From: Pseudonocardia xinjiangensis
GTDB taxonomy: Bacteria; Actinomycetota; Actinomycetes; Mycobacteriales; Pseudonocardiaceae
Assembly: GCF_012911925.1 (NCBI RefSeq)
Contig: NZ_JAAXKY010000048.1
Coordinates: 1-45,392 of the forward strand
DNA: 45,392 nucleotides
Direction: 5' to 3'
Shown: positions 20,306-30,022 of the stretch, piece by piece
Numbering within the stretch: position 1 is the stretch's first letter
Layout: each line of letters opens with the position of its first letter
The notes under the pieces: model-generated
Seen by the model: only the letters and a program-made list of their open reading frames with translations
What the model was told of the DNA's origin: nothing
Database searches by the model: none
Translations under genes and position numbers: made by a program

Positions 20306-20668
20306 GTGGCGGTTCGTGCTGTGCGCGGGGCCATCCAGGTGGACGGGGACACCCGCCAGGAGATCCTCGACGGTTCGGCCGAGCTGGTCACCGCGGTGCT
20401 CGACCGCAACGGGCTCACCGCGGACGACATCATCTCGATCGTCTTCACGGCCACGCCCGATCTCACCGCCGAGTTCCCCGCCTACGCGGCGCGGATGCTC
20501 GGCCTCACCGATGTGCCGCTGCTCTGTGCGTCGGAGATCGCGGTGCCGGGGGCTCTGCCGCGCACGCTGCGGCTGCTCGCACACGTCGAGACGGAGCGGG
20601 CGCGTGCGGAGGTGCGGCACGTCTACCTGCGTGGGGCGACGGCCCTGCGTACGGACCTGCCCCAGTAG
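20306..20668 (+). CDS. aroH: Chorismate mutase, monofunctional AroH class
   Basis: Protein of 120 residues. AroH-class features are VRAVRGAIQVDGDTRQEILD at the start, IISIVFTATPDLTAEFPAYAAR in the middle and RHVYLRGATALRTDL at the end. It converts chorismate to prephenate for Phe and Tyr synthesis. GTG start two bases after the rluB stop. This gene is absent from the Mycobacterium version of the block. Confidence 0.93.
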   Translation: MAVRAVRGAIQVDGDTRQEILDGSAELVTAVLDRNGLTADDIISIVFTATPDLTAEFPAYAARMLGLTDVPLLCASEIAVPGALPRTLRLLAHVETERARAEVRHVYLRGATALRTDLPQ

Positions 20669-20787
20669 GCGGCGGGCTCGCCGGGCCCCCGACCTGAGAT
20701 CATCGGCGGCCCGCACGGCATGATGGTCGGCGATCCGCGGTCGGCGCGCGGCAGGTGGTGGGCCGCTGGCCCGGACAGGGGCGAACG

Positions 20788-21489
20788 GTGACAGGGCGGT
20801 TGCGCGGGGTCGTGGCGATGGACGGCCCGTCGGGCACCGGGAAGTCCACGGTGTCACGGCGGCTGGCCGGTGCCTGCGCTGCCGCCTACCTCGACACGGG
20901 CGCCATGTACCGGGCGCTCACCCTCGCGGTGCTGCGCGCGGGCCTCGACGGCGCCGACCCTGCGGCGGAACGCATCGCGCTCGGCGCTGTTCCGAACCTG
21001 CAGTCGGTGGTCGACCCGGACGCTCCGCGGATCCTGCTCTCGGGTGAGGACGTCGAGGCCGAGATCCGGGGGCCTGCGGTGACGGCGGCGGTGAGCGCGG
21101 TCTCGGCCGTGCCTGCCGTGCGTGCGGCGCTGGTGGCGCGGCAGCGCACGATCGTGGCCGACGCGGTGGTGGACGGCGGCATCGTGGTGGAGGGCCGGGA
21201 CATCGGCAGCGTCGTCGTGCCGGACGCCCCGCTGAAGGTGTACCTCACGGCCTCGGAGCACGTCCGGGCCGCCCGTCGGGGCGCCCAGGACCGCAAGGCC
21301 GGACGCACCGGGGACATCGCCGTCGTGCTGGCCGATGTCCGGCGCCGCGACCGGCTCGACTCCACGCGCAGGACCTCGCCGTTGCAGGTCGCGTCCGACG
21401 CGGTCGTGCTGGACACCGACGAGCTCAGTGTCGACGACGTGCTGGCCGAGCTGCTGCGACTGGTGCGGGAGCGAGGTCTGGTGACGTGA
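20788..21489 (+). CDS. cmk: Cytidylate kinase
   Basis: Protein of 233 residues phosphorylating CMP and dCMP. P-loop [17 protein letters not shown], then [36 protein letters not shown] and the lid [17 protein letters not shown] 20788 gives the usual family length; GTG 20755 would add eleven residues. The 119 bp between aroH and this gene show no clear promoter. Confidence 0.94.
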   Translation: MTGRLRGVVAMDGPSGTGKSTVSRRLAGACAAAYLDTGAMYRALTLAVLRAGLDGADPAAERIALGAVPNLQSVVDPDAPRILLSGEDVEAEIRGPAVTAAVSAVSAVPAVRAALVARQRTIVADAVVDGGIVVEGRDIGSVVVPDAPLKVYLTASEHVRAARRGAQDRKAGRTGDIAVVLADVRRRDRLDSTRRTSPLQVASDAVVLDTDELSVDDVLAELLRLVRERGLVT

Positions 21490-22127
21490 GCGCCGATCTG
21501 CCGCCGGGCACGTGGCCGTGGCTGCACGACCTGGCCCGCTGGATCGGCACGTGGCTGCTCGGCCCGTTCTTCCGTGTGCGGGTGCACCACCGGGAGCGCA
21601 TCCCGGCGTCCGGGCCGGTCGTGCTCGTCGCCAACCACAGCTCGTTGGTCGACGGACCGCTGTTGTTCGGACTACTGGGGCGCCGCGCGGTGTTCCTCAC
21701 CAAGCAGGAGATGTTCGCCGGAGCGCTCGGCTGGTGGCTGCGGCGGATCGGGCAGTTGTCGGTGCTCCGCGGGGCGCCGGACCGGCGGGCGTTGACGGTG
21801 GCGGTCGACGTGCTGCGCGCCGGGGGCCTGATCGGGGTCTTCCCGGAGGGCACCCGCGGCAGCGGCGAGGTCGTCGCGGCCCAGCACGGGGCCGCGTGGC
21901 TGGCCCGCACCTCCGGTGCGGTCGTGCTTCCGGTGGTCTGCCGGGGTACCCGACGCCGCAACGGGTCGGGGAGGCGATGGCGACCGCACGTGGACGTATT
22001 GGTGGGGGAGTCGCTGACCATCCCCGCCGGTGGTGGCCGGGCCGGCCTGACCACCGCCACCGAGACCGTCCGGGCCGCACTGGCCGGGATGGTCCGAGAA
22101 CTCGATGATGTTCGGAGCAGGACGTGA
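21486..22127 (+). CDS. 1-acyl-glycerol-3-phosphate acyltransferase-like (PlsC family)
   Basis: Protein of 213 residues. The catalytic HX4D motif is NHSSLVD with His51 and Asp56, and the glycerol phosphate-binding motif is FPEGTRGSG. It would acylate lysophosphatidic acid or a related acceptor at the membrane. No clear transmembrane helix is present, so it is likely a peripheral enzyme. It overlaps both cmk and der by 4 nt, the same cmk-plsC-der order as in Streptomyces. Confidence 0.88.
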   Translation: MSADLPPGTWPWLHDLARWIGTWLLGPFFRVRVHHRERIPASGPVVLVANHSSLVDGPLLFGLLGRRAVFLTKQEMFAGALGWWLRRIGQLSVLRGAPDRRALTVAVDVLRAGGLIGVFPEGTRGSGEVVAAQHGAAWLARTSGAVVLPVVCRGTRRRNGSGRRWRPHVDVLVGESLTIPAGGGRAGLTTATETVRAALAGMVRELDDVRSRT

Positions 22128-23623
22128 GTGGTACCGAGGGCCCGCAGGTGGGGCCGAGCAACGAGGCCCGGCCGAGCGACGGCGGGGACGTGGCCGCGAT
22201 GGCGGCACTGGGACTCGATCCCGGTGAGTTCGTGAGCGCCGACGAGGACGACGGCTACCCGTCCGGGGCGGACGGCGATCCCGAGTCGGGTGGGCTGCTG
22301 CCCGCGCCGGTGCTCGCCGTCGTCGGGCGGCCGAACGTCGGCAAGTCCACGCTGGTCAACCGGCTGATCGGGCGCCGCGAGGCGGTGGTGCAGGACATCC
22401 CGGGGGTCACCCGCGACCGGATCGCCTACGACGCCCTGTGGAACGGCCGCCGCTTCACCCTCGTCGACACCGGCGGGTGGGAGCCCGACGCCACCGGACT
22501 GCAGGCCGCTGTCGCCGCTCAGGCGGAGATGGCCATCCAGACCGCCGACGCGGTGCTGCTGGTGGTCGACGCGAGCGTCGGTGCCACGGCCACCGACGAG
22601 GCCGTGGCCAGGGTGCTGCGCCGCTCGGACCGTCCGGTCCTGCTCGCCGCCACGAAGGTCGACGACGACCGGCTGACCTCCGACACGGCCGCCCTCTGGC
22701 GCCTCGGACTCGGCGAGCCCCACCCGGTCAGCGGCCTGCACGGGCGCGGGTCGGGCGACCTGCTCGACGCCGTGCTCGACGCGCTGCCGGAGAGCCCGCG
22801 TGACCTTCCGGGCACCGGGGTGGGCGGCCCGCGACGTGTCGCGCTCGTCGGCAAGCCCAACGTCGGCAAGTCCAGCCTGCTCAACCGCGTCTCCGGCGAG
22901 GTCCGGTCGGTCGTCCACGACGTCGCCGGCACCACCGTCGACCCCGTCGACTCGCTCGTCGATCTCGACGGCGAGGTGTGGCGGTTCGTCGACACGGCGG
23001 GCCTGCGCAAGCGCGTCCATATGGCGAGCGGCATGGAGTACTACGCGAGCCTGCGCACGCGGGCGGCGATCGAGGCCGCCGAGGTGGCGGTCGTGCTGAT
23101 CGACGCGAGTGAGCCCATCGCCGAGCAGGACCAGCGCGTGATCGGCATGGCGGAGGAGGCCGGCCGGGCACTGGTTCTCGTGTTCAACAAGTGGGACCTC
23201 GTCGACGAGGACCGGCGCCTGGCGATGAAGCGGGAGCTGGAGCGGGACCTCGTGCGCGTGCAGTGGGCCGAGCGGGTCAACGTGTCCGCACTGACCGGGC
23301 GGTCGGTCGCCAAGATCGCGCCGGCGTTGCGCACCGCCCTGGCGTCGTGGGACCGGCGGATCCCCACCGGCCGGCTCAACGGCTGGCTGGCCGAGGTGAT
23401 CGCGGCGACCCCGCCGCCGGTGCGCAGCGGGAAGCAGCCCAAGGTGCTGTTCGCCACCCAGGCCCAGACCCGCCCTCCGACGTTCGTGCTGTTCACCAGC
23501 GGGTTCCTGGAGGCGGGGTACCGGCGGTTCCTCGAGCGCCGGTTGCGCGAGGAGTTCGGGTTCACCGGGTCGCCGGTGCGGATCTCGGTGCGCGTGCGCG
23601 AGAAGCGGGGGCGGAAGAGCTGA
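22124..23623 (+). CDS. der: Ribosome assembly GTPase Der (EngA)
   Basis: Protein of 499 residues with two tandem GTPase domains. The first P-loop is [16 protein letters not shown] with [13 protein letters not shown]; the second is [16 protein letters not shown] with DTAGLRKR and NKWDLVDED. The C-terminal KH-like domain ends [14 protein letters not shown]. Der acts in 50S subunit maturation. An acidic N-terminal extension of about 60 residues is typical for actinobacteria. It is the last gene of the core block and converges with the response regulator gene. Confidence 0.96.
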   Translation: MSGTEGPQVGPSNEARPSDGGDVAAMAALGLDPGEFVSADEDDGYPSGADGDPESGGLLPAPVLAVVGRPNVGKSTLVNRLIGRREAVVQDIPGVTRDRIAYDALWNGRRFTLVDTGGWEPDATGLQAAVAAQAEMAIQTADAVLLVVDASVGATATDEAVARVLRRSDRPVLLAATKVDDDRLTSDTAALWRLGLGEPHPVSGLHGRGSGDLLDAVLDALPESPRDLPGTGVGGPRRVALVGKPNVGKSSLLNRVSGEVRSVVHDVAGTTVDPVDSLVDLDGEVWRFVDTAGLRKRVHMASGMEYYASLRTRAAIEAAEVAVVLIDASEPIAEQDQRVIGMAEEAGRALVLVFNKWDLVDEDRRLAMKRELERDLVRVQWAERVNVSALTGRSVAKIAPALRTALASWDRRIPTGRLNGWLAEVIAATPPPVRSGKQPKVLFATQAQTRPPTFVLFTSGFLEAGYRRFLERRLREEFGFTGSPVRISVRVREKRGRKS

Positions 23624-23654
23624 GTGCGGCTCGTCTGCCCGTGCCGTCGGTTCG

Positions 23655-24320
23655 CTACGCATGGGCGGCGATGCCGTTCTCGTAGGCGAACACCACGGCC
23701 TGGGTGCGGTCGCGCAGGCCCAGCTTCATCAACACCCGGCCCACGTGGGTCTTGACGGTCTGTTCGCGCACCACCAGCACCGCGGCGATCTCGGCGTTGG
23801 ACATGCCGCGGGCGACCAGCCGCAGCACCTCGAGCTCACGCGGGGTCAGTGCACCGACGGCCTCGGGACGCGTCGTGCCGGCGCGCCGCCGCCTGGCGAA
23901 GTCGGCGATGAGCCGTCGCGTGACCGACGGCGCGAGCAGCGCCTCGCCGCCTGCCACCACCCGGACGGCGTGGACCAGGTCGGCGGTGGGAGCGTCCTTG
24001 AGCAGGAACCCGCTGGCCCCGGCGCCGAGCGCGTCGTAGACGTACTCGTCGAGATCGAACGTGGTGAGCACGAGTACGCGCGGGCCGTGCTCGTGCGGCG
24101 GGTCACCGAGCAGTTCCGCTGTGGCCGCGATTCCGTCGAGCACCGGCATGCGGACGTCCATCACCACCACGTCCGGCGCGAGGGCACGCGCGATGTCCAC
24201 GGCCTGGCGTCCGTCGGCCGCCTGCCCGATCACCTCGATGTCCGGTGCGGCCGCGAGCAGCGTGGCCAGCCCGTCACGCACCATCAGCTGGTCGTCGGCG
24301 ATCACGACGGAGATGGTCAT
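23655..24320 (-). CDS. NarL/FixJ-family response regulator
   Basis: Protein of 221 residues. Receiver domain: acidic pocket IADDQLMVRDGL, phospho-acceptor Asp55 in VVMDVRMPVLDG, Lys in GFLLKDAPTADL. The C-terminal LuxR-type helix-turn-helix reads LTPRELEVLRLVARGMSNAE. It is the partner of the PspC-domain histidine kinase gene upstream (9-bp gap) and probably in one transcript with it. Confidence 0.93.
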   Translation of the reverse strand: MTISVVIADDQLMVRDGLATLLAAAPDIEVIGQAADGRQAVDIARALAPDVVVMDVRMPVLDGIAATAELLGDPPHEHGPRVLVLTTFDLDEYVYDALGAGASGFLLKDAPTADLVHAVRVVAGGEALLAPSVTRRLIADFARRRRAGTTRPEAVGALTPRELEVLRLVARGMSNAEIAAVLVVREQTVKTHVGRVLMKLGLRDRTQAVVFAYENGIAAHA

Positions 24321-24329
24321 GCGGCGAAC

Positions 24330-25829
24330 CTAGTGTCCATTCTCGGCACCGATTGGCAGCTGCGCCGACACCACGAAGCCGCCGGCGTCGGCCGGGCCGA
24401 CACTGAGCCGGCCACCCAGCATCGCGACCCGCTCACGCATGCCGACCAGTCCGTGACCGCCCCCGCCGGTGGTGCTGCGGTGACCCTGCACCGGGCCGTC
24501 ATCGGTGATCCGCACCGCGAGCGATGTCCGGTGGTAGCCGATGACCACCTCTGCACTGGCCCCCGGTGCGTGGTGCGCCACGTTGGTCAACGCCTCCTGC
24601 ACGATGCGGTACGCGGAGACGTCAACGGCGATCGGCAACGGCACGGGGATACCGAGGACGGACGCGCTCACGTCGATTCCTGACCGTCTGGCCCGCTCGA
24701 CCAGGTCGTCGAGGCCGTCGAGCCCCGGTGGGGGAAACCTTTCGGCGTCGGGCTCGGCGTCCTCATCCGCGGGTCCGTCGGCGTCGTCGACGCGCAGCAG
24801 GCCCACGATCCTGCGGGTCTCCGCCAGGGCTGCGCGCGCGGCCTGGTTGATCATCGTCAAGGGCACGCGCAGCGGCTCGGGAAGGTCCGGGACCTTGTAT
24901 GCGGCTGCCTCCGCCTGGATCGCGATCATCGACATGTGGTGGCCGACCACGTCGTGCAGATCCCGGGCGATGCGGGCCCGCTCTTCGAGTACCGCCTGGC
25001 GGGCGAGGTCCTGACGTCGACGATCGGTCTCCTGTGCGAGCCGCCGCTCGACGTGCCGCCGGGTGCGGATGCTGTCGCCCAGTACGAGAGCGGCGGCCAT
25101 CACCAGCGCGAGCAGCAGTGGCGCGTACAGCGGCACGGCGGTCAGCGCCGGTGCGACCGCAACGTCGACCACGATCGTCACGGCCCCGGCACACGCCGCG
25201 ATCCGCCGCTCGTAGCGCAGCGCCACCAGGAAGAGCACCAGCGCGAGGAGGAACAGTCCGGGGATGGGCCACGGCCAGAGCCGTAGGACGACTCCGTCGG
25301 TCCAGAGGGCGAAGCCCACCAGCCCGAGCAGTTCGGCCACCGCCAGGATGCGCCACGCGAGCAACGGTGACCACGACAGCACCGGCAAGGCCGTGCCGAC
25401 GGCCACGCCGACCACGATCGCCGGGCCGGTCGGCACCCCGGTGCCGGCCAGCTGCGCAGCGGTGACTGCGGCCGTGCCCGCGCCCAGCCCGAGGAGCGCG
25501 AGCCACACCACCACGTTGCGGCCACGCGTGTCGGTCGCCCGACCGTCCGGGCCCTCCGGTGGCATCAGCACCCACAGCAGGACGTACAGCGGGCCGTTGA
25601 TGATCAGCAGCAGCGCGCGGATGAACCACACGTTCCAGCCGAGGCTCCGGGCGAGCCCGGCGCAGACGCCCCCGACCAGCCGACCCCGGCGTGGTCGTAC
25701 CGGTCCGCTCGGCAACCGGAGCCGGCCGTCCGGCGGGCTGAGCCGGCCGGACCAGATCGTGGCCGCCACGGTGTCGAGCAGGCCGTGCGCCGGGTGGCGC
25801 GGCGGGGGTTCGTCGGTTCCTGCTGCCAT
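24330..25829 (-). CDS. Sensor histidine kinase with an N-terminal PspC domain
   Basis: Protein of 499 residues from ATG 25829. Residues 42-93 form a PspC domain (RGRLVGGVCAGLARSLGWNV then a membrane helix). Several more membrane helices follow up to about residue 230. The HisKA_3 helix has ERARIARDLHDVVGHHMSMI, and the ATPase part has ITDDGPVQGH and GGHGLVGMRERVAMLGGRLS. The fusion suggests sensing of membrane or envelope stress, by analogy to PspC; this is inference. An alternative start at 25841 adds four residues. It pairs with the response regulator downstream. Confidence 0.9.
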   Translation of the reverse strand: MAAGTDEPPPRHPAHGLLDTVAATIWSGRLSPPDGRLRLPSGPVRPRRGRLVGGVCAGLARSLGWNVWFIRALLLIINGPLYVLLWVLMPPEGPDGRATDTRGRNVVVWLALLGLGAGTAAVTAAQLAGTGVPTGPAIVVGVAVGTALPVLSWSPLLAWRILAVAELLGLVGFALWTDGVVLRLWPWPIPGLFLLALVLFLVALRYERRIAACAGAVTIVVDVAVAPALTAVPLYAPLLLALVMAAALVLGDSIRTRRHVERRLAQETDRRRQDLARQAVLEERARIARDLHDVVGHHMSMIAIQAEAAAYKVPDLPEPLRVPLTMINQAARAALAETRRIVGLLRVDDADGPADEDAEPDAERFPPPGLDGLDDLVERARRSGIDVSASVLGIPVPLPIAVDVSAYRIVQEALTNVAHHAPGASAEVVIGYHRTSLAVRITDDGPVQGHRSTTGGGGHGLVGMRERVAMLGGRLSVGPADAGGFVVSAQLPIGAENGH

Positions 25830-26027
25830 GGCGCCGCCCACGGTAGAGCCGGGATGCCCGTGACGCGTCCTACCCCGGAGGAGATCGCACCCCGTACCTG
25901 CGGGTCACCCTGCGGCCACGTCCGTCGTACCTGCGCGGAGATCGGGACCGTCCTGCAGCGGGACGCGCGCCGGACCCCGGCGACCTGACTCTGAGCAGGT
26001 CCCGAAGTGACGGTGGTTGGAGAGTCG

Positions 26028-27458
26028 ATGCGCAGTGCGAGATCGTTGATCGCCGCCCTGGTGGTGGCCGGACTGATGACGATGTCGGCGTGTGCCGACG
26101 ACGGCAGCGCCGTCGCCGTTGCCGATCCCGGCCTCGTCTGGGGGGCGTGCCCGGGCGAGGACAACCCGCCGGGCATGCAGTGCGCCGCGATCGACGTACC
26201 GGTGAACTGGGCACAACCGGCCGGCCGCACGATCACACTGGAGTTGGCCCGGTTGCCCGGCACCGATCCGTCCCGGCGGATCGGCACGGTGTTCGCGATC
26301 CCCGGCGGCCCGGGCAGTCCGGGGATCGGGGAGCTGAAGCACGTCGCCAGTACCTTCACCGCCCTGCGCGAACGGTTCGACGTGGTGACGTTCGATCCCC
26401 GCAACGTCATCGGTGCGTTGGCGCCCGGGTGCTACCAGCCCGGCCCCGTGCAAATTCCCCCGCGCACCGCGGACGAGTACGAGGCCCAGGCCGCGCAGAA
26501 CCAGGCGCTGATGCAGCAGTGCCGGGCCGGTGACCCGGAGCGGTTCGACCATCTGGACTCCGCGTCCGTGGCGCGCGACATCGACGCGGTCCGCGCCGCC
26601 ATGGGCGAGCCGCAGCTCAGCCTCATCGGCAGTTCGTACGGTGGGGTGCCGGCCGTCGCCTACGCCCGGCTGTTCCCCGACCGGGTGCGCGCCGTATTCC
26701 TGGACGGTGTGCCCGACCACACCGCCGACCGCGCCGCGGCCGACCGCCTGCACTACCAGCAGGTGGAACAGCGGTTCGCCCGGTTCGCCGACTGGTGCGC
26801 GACCACTGCCGACTGCGCGCTCCACGGCGAGGACGTGCCGGCGGTGTGGCAGTCGCTGGTCGCCGCCGCCGACCGTTCGCCGATCCCGGTGCCGGGCAAG
26901 GGGCCAGAGGCGGCGCTGGCCGGGTTCGACCTGAAGTTCAACTCGATGGCCCTGGGGGACACCCCGCAGCAGTTCGCGGCGGCCATCGACCTGGCGCGCA
27001 ACGGAGACGGCTCGGGTTTCGCGGTGATGCCCAAGCAGCCGATGTTTCCCGGTGGCGCCGCGGTCCACTGCCACGACGGCTGGGGATACGCCAACTACGA
27101 CGACTACGCACAGGCCCAGGAGCGCGCCGTGGCCTGGTCGCCGAACTTCTCCGGCCTCACGCATTTTCTCCGGTTGGACTGCTCGGGTTGGCCCACACCA
27201 CCGGTGAACCCGCCGGCCCCACTGTCGGGCGCCGAACTTCCGCCGTTACTGGGCGCGGGCTCGCCGGACGAGACGCCGACCATGGACGTGCTGGTCGCAG
27301 CCGTGCCCGGCTCGTCAGTGATCCACTACGCCGGTCCCGGCCACGTCCTGTACCAGTCCGGAAGCGGATGCGTCATCGACCATGCGGACCGGTACCTGAC
27401 CGAGCTGACCGTGCCTCCGGTGGGTACCGGGTGCCCGGCGGACCTGCCGGATCGGTGA
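26028..27458 (+). CDS. Secreted alpha/beta hydrolase, TAP-like (putative lipoprotein)
   Basis: Protein of 476 residues. A signal peptide (MRSARSLIAALVVAGLMTMS) ends at Cys22, giving a fair lipobox (MSAC). The nucleophile elbow is GSSYGG with Ser203, the Asp is likely in GAGSPDETP, and the His in GPGHVLYQSGSGC. The layout is that of the tripeptidyl-aminopeptidase-like family of actinobacteria (SlpD/E, Tap), which cleave short peptides or esters outside the cell. ATG 26028 is preferred over GTG 26007 because GGTTGGAGAG precedes it. Divergent from the PspC kinase gene. Confidence 0.83.
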   Translation: MRSARSLIAALVVAGLMTMSACADDGSAVAVADPGLVWGACPGEDNPPGMQCAAIDVPVNWAQPAGRTITLELARLPGTDPSRRIGTVFAIPGGPGSPGIGELKHVASTFTALRERFDVVTFDPRNVIGALAPGCYQPGPVQIPPRTADEYEAQAAQNQALMQQCRAGDPERFDHLDSASVARDIDAVRAAMGEPQLSLIGSSYGGVPAVAYARLFPDRVRAVFLDGVPDHTADRAAADRLHYQQVEQRFARFADWCATTADCALHGEDVPAVWQSLVAAADRSPIPVPGKGPEAALAGFDLKFNSMALGDTPQQFAAAIDLARNGDGSGFAVMPKQPMFPGGAAVHCHDGWGYANYDDYAQAQERAVAWSPNFSGLTHFLRLDCSGWPTPPVNPPAPLSGAELPPLLGAGSPDETPTMDVLVAAVPGSSVIHYAGPGHVLYQSGSGCVIDHADRYLTELTVPPVGTGCPADLPDR

Positions 27459-27541
27459 CGCCGTGCGCCGATGCGGGGCGGGTTGGGGTGAAGTGGCCGA
27501 GGAAGGGCAGGCACGGATGGGTTGTCCTGTGCTCCTCCGGT

Positions 27542-27554
27542 TACGCTCGGCCAC
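27542..27554 (+). promoter_or_regulatory. Candidate -10 box before the second response regulator gene
   Basis: TACGCT at 27542-27547 followed by seven bases and ATG 27555 gives a leaderless arrangement. TTGTCC at 27522-27527 is a possible -35 with a short 14-nt spacer. No Shine-Dalgarno is present. Confidence 0.4.
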
Positions 27555-28211
27555 ATGGCGGTCGACGTGGGGCGCGGACCGGGGCCCGTACGTGTGGTTC
27601 TCGCCGATGACGAGCCGCTGATGCTGGCCGGCCTGCGCACCGTCCTCGAGGCGAGTGGCGCGGTCCGGGTCGTCGGAGTGGCCGGGGACGGCGCCTCGCT
27701 GCTCGCCGCCGTCGACGCGTACCGACCGGACGTGGTGCTGGCCGACGTCCAGATGCCCGGCACCGACGGGCTCACCGCGCTGCGGATCCTGCGGTCGCGT
27801 CCCGACGCCCCGGCTGCCGCGGTGCTCACCACGTTCGACCTCGACGACTACGTGGCCGAGGCGCTGCGTATCGGGGTGCAGGGCTTCCTGCTCAAGGACA
27901 CCGACCCCGATGCGCTCGTCCGGGCGGTGCGTGACCTCGCCGCGGGTGGGGCCGTGCTCGATCCGCGCATCACCGCCCGCCTGCTCCCGCATCTCGCCAC
28001 GGGCTGGGCCCCGCAGCCCGCCGGCCTGACGCTGCGCGAGCAGCAGGTGCTGCGCGGCCTCGCGGCCGGCGATTCGAACGCCGCCATCGCGTCCCGGCTC
28101 GGGCTGGCCGAGGCCACGGTCAAGAAGTACGTGTCAGCGCTGCTGATCAAGCTGGGCGCGGACAACCGGGTGCAGGTCGCGCTGTTGGCGAAGAGCTGGG
28201 GGCTCGTCTGA
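27555..28211 (+). CDS. NarL/FixJ-family response regulator
   Basis: Protein of 218 residues. Receiver: LADDEPLMLAGLR, phospho-acceptor Asp64 in VVLADVQMPGTDG, Lys in GFLLKDTDPDAL. LuxR-type helix-turn-helix: LTLREQQVLRGLAAGDSNAA followed by GLAEATVKKYVSAL. ATG 27555 fits the domain boundary. It lies 48 bp before a histidine kinase gene on the same strand and forms a two-component system with it. Confidence 0.92.
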   Translation: MAVDVGRGPGPVRVVLADDEPLMLAGLRTVLEASGAVRVVGVAGDGASLLAAVDAYRPDVVLADVQMPGTDGLTALRILRSRPDAPAAAVLTTFDLDDYVAEALRIGVQGFLLKDTDPDALVRAVRDLAAGGAVLDPRITARLLPHLATGWAPQPAGLTLREQQVLRGLAAGDSNAAIASRLGLAEATVKKYVSALLIKLGADNRVQVALLAKSWGLV

Positions 28212-28259
28212 GGAGCGGCCGGGGAAGCGTGTGACGGGGGACCGATCGGGGGGAGTCGG

Positions 28260-29417
28260 ATGGTGAGCGGGAAGCGGCTGCGCGGCCTCGGGACGGAGCT
28301 CGCGGCCGTGCTGGTCCCGGCGGTTGCGGTCCTGTGGGCGCAGCCGCCGTTCTCGTGGTCCGTGGTCTCGGCCCTGGTGGCCTGCGGGCTGCTGCCGTTG
28401 CGTCACATCTGGCCCCCGCTCGCCGTCCTGGGCGCGCTGTGGGGTCTCGCAGGCGGCCTCGGCTGGCCCGCCACCCTGGTCGCGCTCTACACGCTCGGCA
28501 GGCGCGCCGGCCGCGCCTACGCCACGGCGCCGTGGCTGGTGCCGCCGGTCGTCGCGGCCGTCACGCCGGTACTGCTGACGCAGGCACTGCCCTGGCAGCG
28601 GATCGTGCTGACCGTGGCGTTCGTGGCGCTGTACGCCATCGCACCCACCTCGCTGGGCCTGCTCATGTCCACCCGGGAACGGCTGACGGAGAGCCTGAAC
28701 GACCTCGAACATGCCCGCGAGGAGGCGCTGGCGGCCTCGCAGGAAGCCGCGCGGGCGCAGGAACGGGCCCGGATCGGCCGGGAGATCCACGACGCCGTCG
28801 GGCACCACGCCACGCTGATCGCGGTCGGAGCGGCGGCGATCGCCGCCTCCACCAAGGAGGACGAGACGCGCCACGGAGCCGAGCAGCTCCGCACACTGGC
28901 GAAGCGGGCGCTGGCGGAGATGCGCGTCGCGCTCGGACTGCTCGACGGGCGCGAGCACGCCGCCGGGCTCACCGAGATCGCGGCGCTGGTGGCCGGTTCG
29001 CGGGCCGCGGGTGTCGACGTCGAGCTGCTGCCGAGCGGGACGCCCACCGAGGTCGGTCCCGCCGTCGGGCGTGCCGTGTACCGCGTGGTGCAGGAGTCGC
29101 TCACCAACGCGGCCCGCCACTCGCCGGGCTCCGCGGTTCGCGTCGAGCTGCAGTGGCAGCCGCAGGAGCTGCAGGTACGCGTGCGCAACACGGCCCCGGC
29201 GCGCCCGGTTCGCGCGCGGCGCGACACGGTGGGCGGCGGCGGAGCCGGCCTGACCGGCCTGGCCGAACGGGTCGCGTCGGTGGGTGGGCAGCTGTCGTGG
29301 GGCCCGATGGCCGGCGGGGGGTTCGCCGTGCGGGCGATCTTCCCGCTGCGCCACGAGCCCGTGGCGCTGCCGCCCGCTGCCGAGCCGTCCCGTGCGGAGG
29401 AGACGGCGGCCCCGTAG
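28260..29417 (+). CDS. Sensor histidine kinase (HisKA_3 type)
   Basis: Protein of 385 residues. Four to five membrane helices occupy residues about 12-135. A coiled linker (about 139-170) leads to the phospho-accepting His177 in RIGREIHDAVGHHATLIAVG. The ATPase domain has VVQESLTNAARHSPGSAVRV and GGGGAGLTGLAERVASVGGQ. A strong ribosome site (GGGGGGAG at 28248-28255) precedes ATG 28260. No extracellular sensor domain of note, so the signal is probably sensed in the membrane. Partner of the regulator just upstream. Confidence 0.91.
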   Translation: MVSGKRLRGLGTELAAVLVPAVAVLWAQPPFSWSVVSALVACGLLPLRHIWPPLAVLGALWGLAGGLGWPATLVALYTLGRRAGRAYATAPWLVPPVVAAVTPVLLTQALPWQRIVLTVAFVALYAIAPTSLGLLMSTRERLTESLNDLEHAREEALAASQEAARAQERARIGREIHDAVGHHATLIAVGAAAIAASTKEDETRHGAEQLRTLAKRALAEMRVALGLLDGREHAAGLTEIAALVAGSRAAGVDVELLPSGTPTEVGPAVGRAVYRVVQESLTNAARHSPGSAVRVELQWQPQELQVRVRNTAPARPVRARRDTVGGGGAGLTGLAERVASVGGQLSWGPMAGGGFAVRAIFPLRHEPVALPPAAEPSRAEETAAP

Positions 29418-29423
29418 CCGGAG

Positions 29424-29876
29424 TCAGCCGGGCGAGGCGCGGAGGCGTTCCAGGAGCTCCACGAGCCGGGCGGCGTCCTGGGTGCCCAGCTCGTCCGCCA
29501 GCTCGTCCCCCACGCGGGTCACGGCCGGCGCGAGCCGCTCGTACCGGGCCCGACCGTGGTCGGACAGGAACACCAGCACGCGACGGCGGTCGGTCTCGTC
29601 GGGCCGCCGGTACACCAGCGCCCGTTCCACCAGCCGGTCGACGATCTTGGTGAGGGTGGGGGCCGGCACCATCGCGTGGCTCGCGATCTCGGTCATCGGA
29701 TGGCCCGCGCCGTCGCTGAGCAGGGTGAGCACCCGCCACTGGTCGAGCGTGGGGCCGTCCGGGCCGAGGGCCGCCTCCATCCGGCGGGAGGCCTGGTGAG
29801 CCACCTGGTTCAGCAGCTCCGGCAGTACGGGCGCGAGCGCGGCGGGTTGCGCCGCGGGCGCTCGGAAAGCAGTCAC
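29424..29876 (-). CDS. MarR-family transcriptional regulator
   Basis: Protein of 150 residues. The winged helix has TLDQWRVLTLLSDGAGHPMTEIA, VPAPTLTKIVDRLVERALVYRR and the wing DETDRRRVLVFLS. GTG 29876 is preceded by AAGGAGGATGAC, a strong ribosome site; the ATG three bases upstream runs into a stop. It is divergent from the amide sensor gene of the formamidase cluster (146-bp gap), so it could regulate itself and that gene. The likely -10 on the minus strand is TACGAT near 29912-29917. The ligand is unknown. Confidence 0.9.
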   Translation of the reverse strand: MTAFRAPAAQPAALAPVLPELLNQVAHQASRRMEAALGPDGPTLDQWRVLTLLSDGAGHPMTEIASHAMVPAPTLTKIVDRLVERALVYRRPDETDRRRVLVFLSDHGRARYERLAPAVTRVGDELADELGTQDAARLVELLERLRASPG

Positions 29877-30022
29877 GTCATCCTCCTTCGGCGCGTGACG
29901 CCGGAGCCGACATCGTAAACACTGTCCTCGGCACGGGCACCGTCACCGGCAGGACGTCACAGCAGAGCAGACCGAGCAGGAATCACCTCGACACCGGACA
30001 CCGTGCGGGACCGGGGGTGGGC

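Noticed and set aside
29881..30000. MarR operator between marR and the amide sensor gene
   Set aside because: GTAAACACTGT near 29914-29924 is only weakly symmetric; not enough to call an operator.
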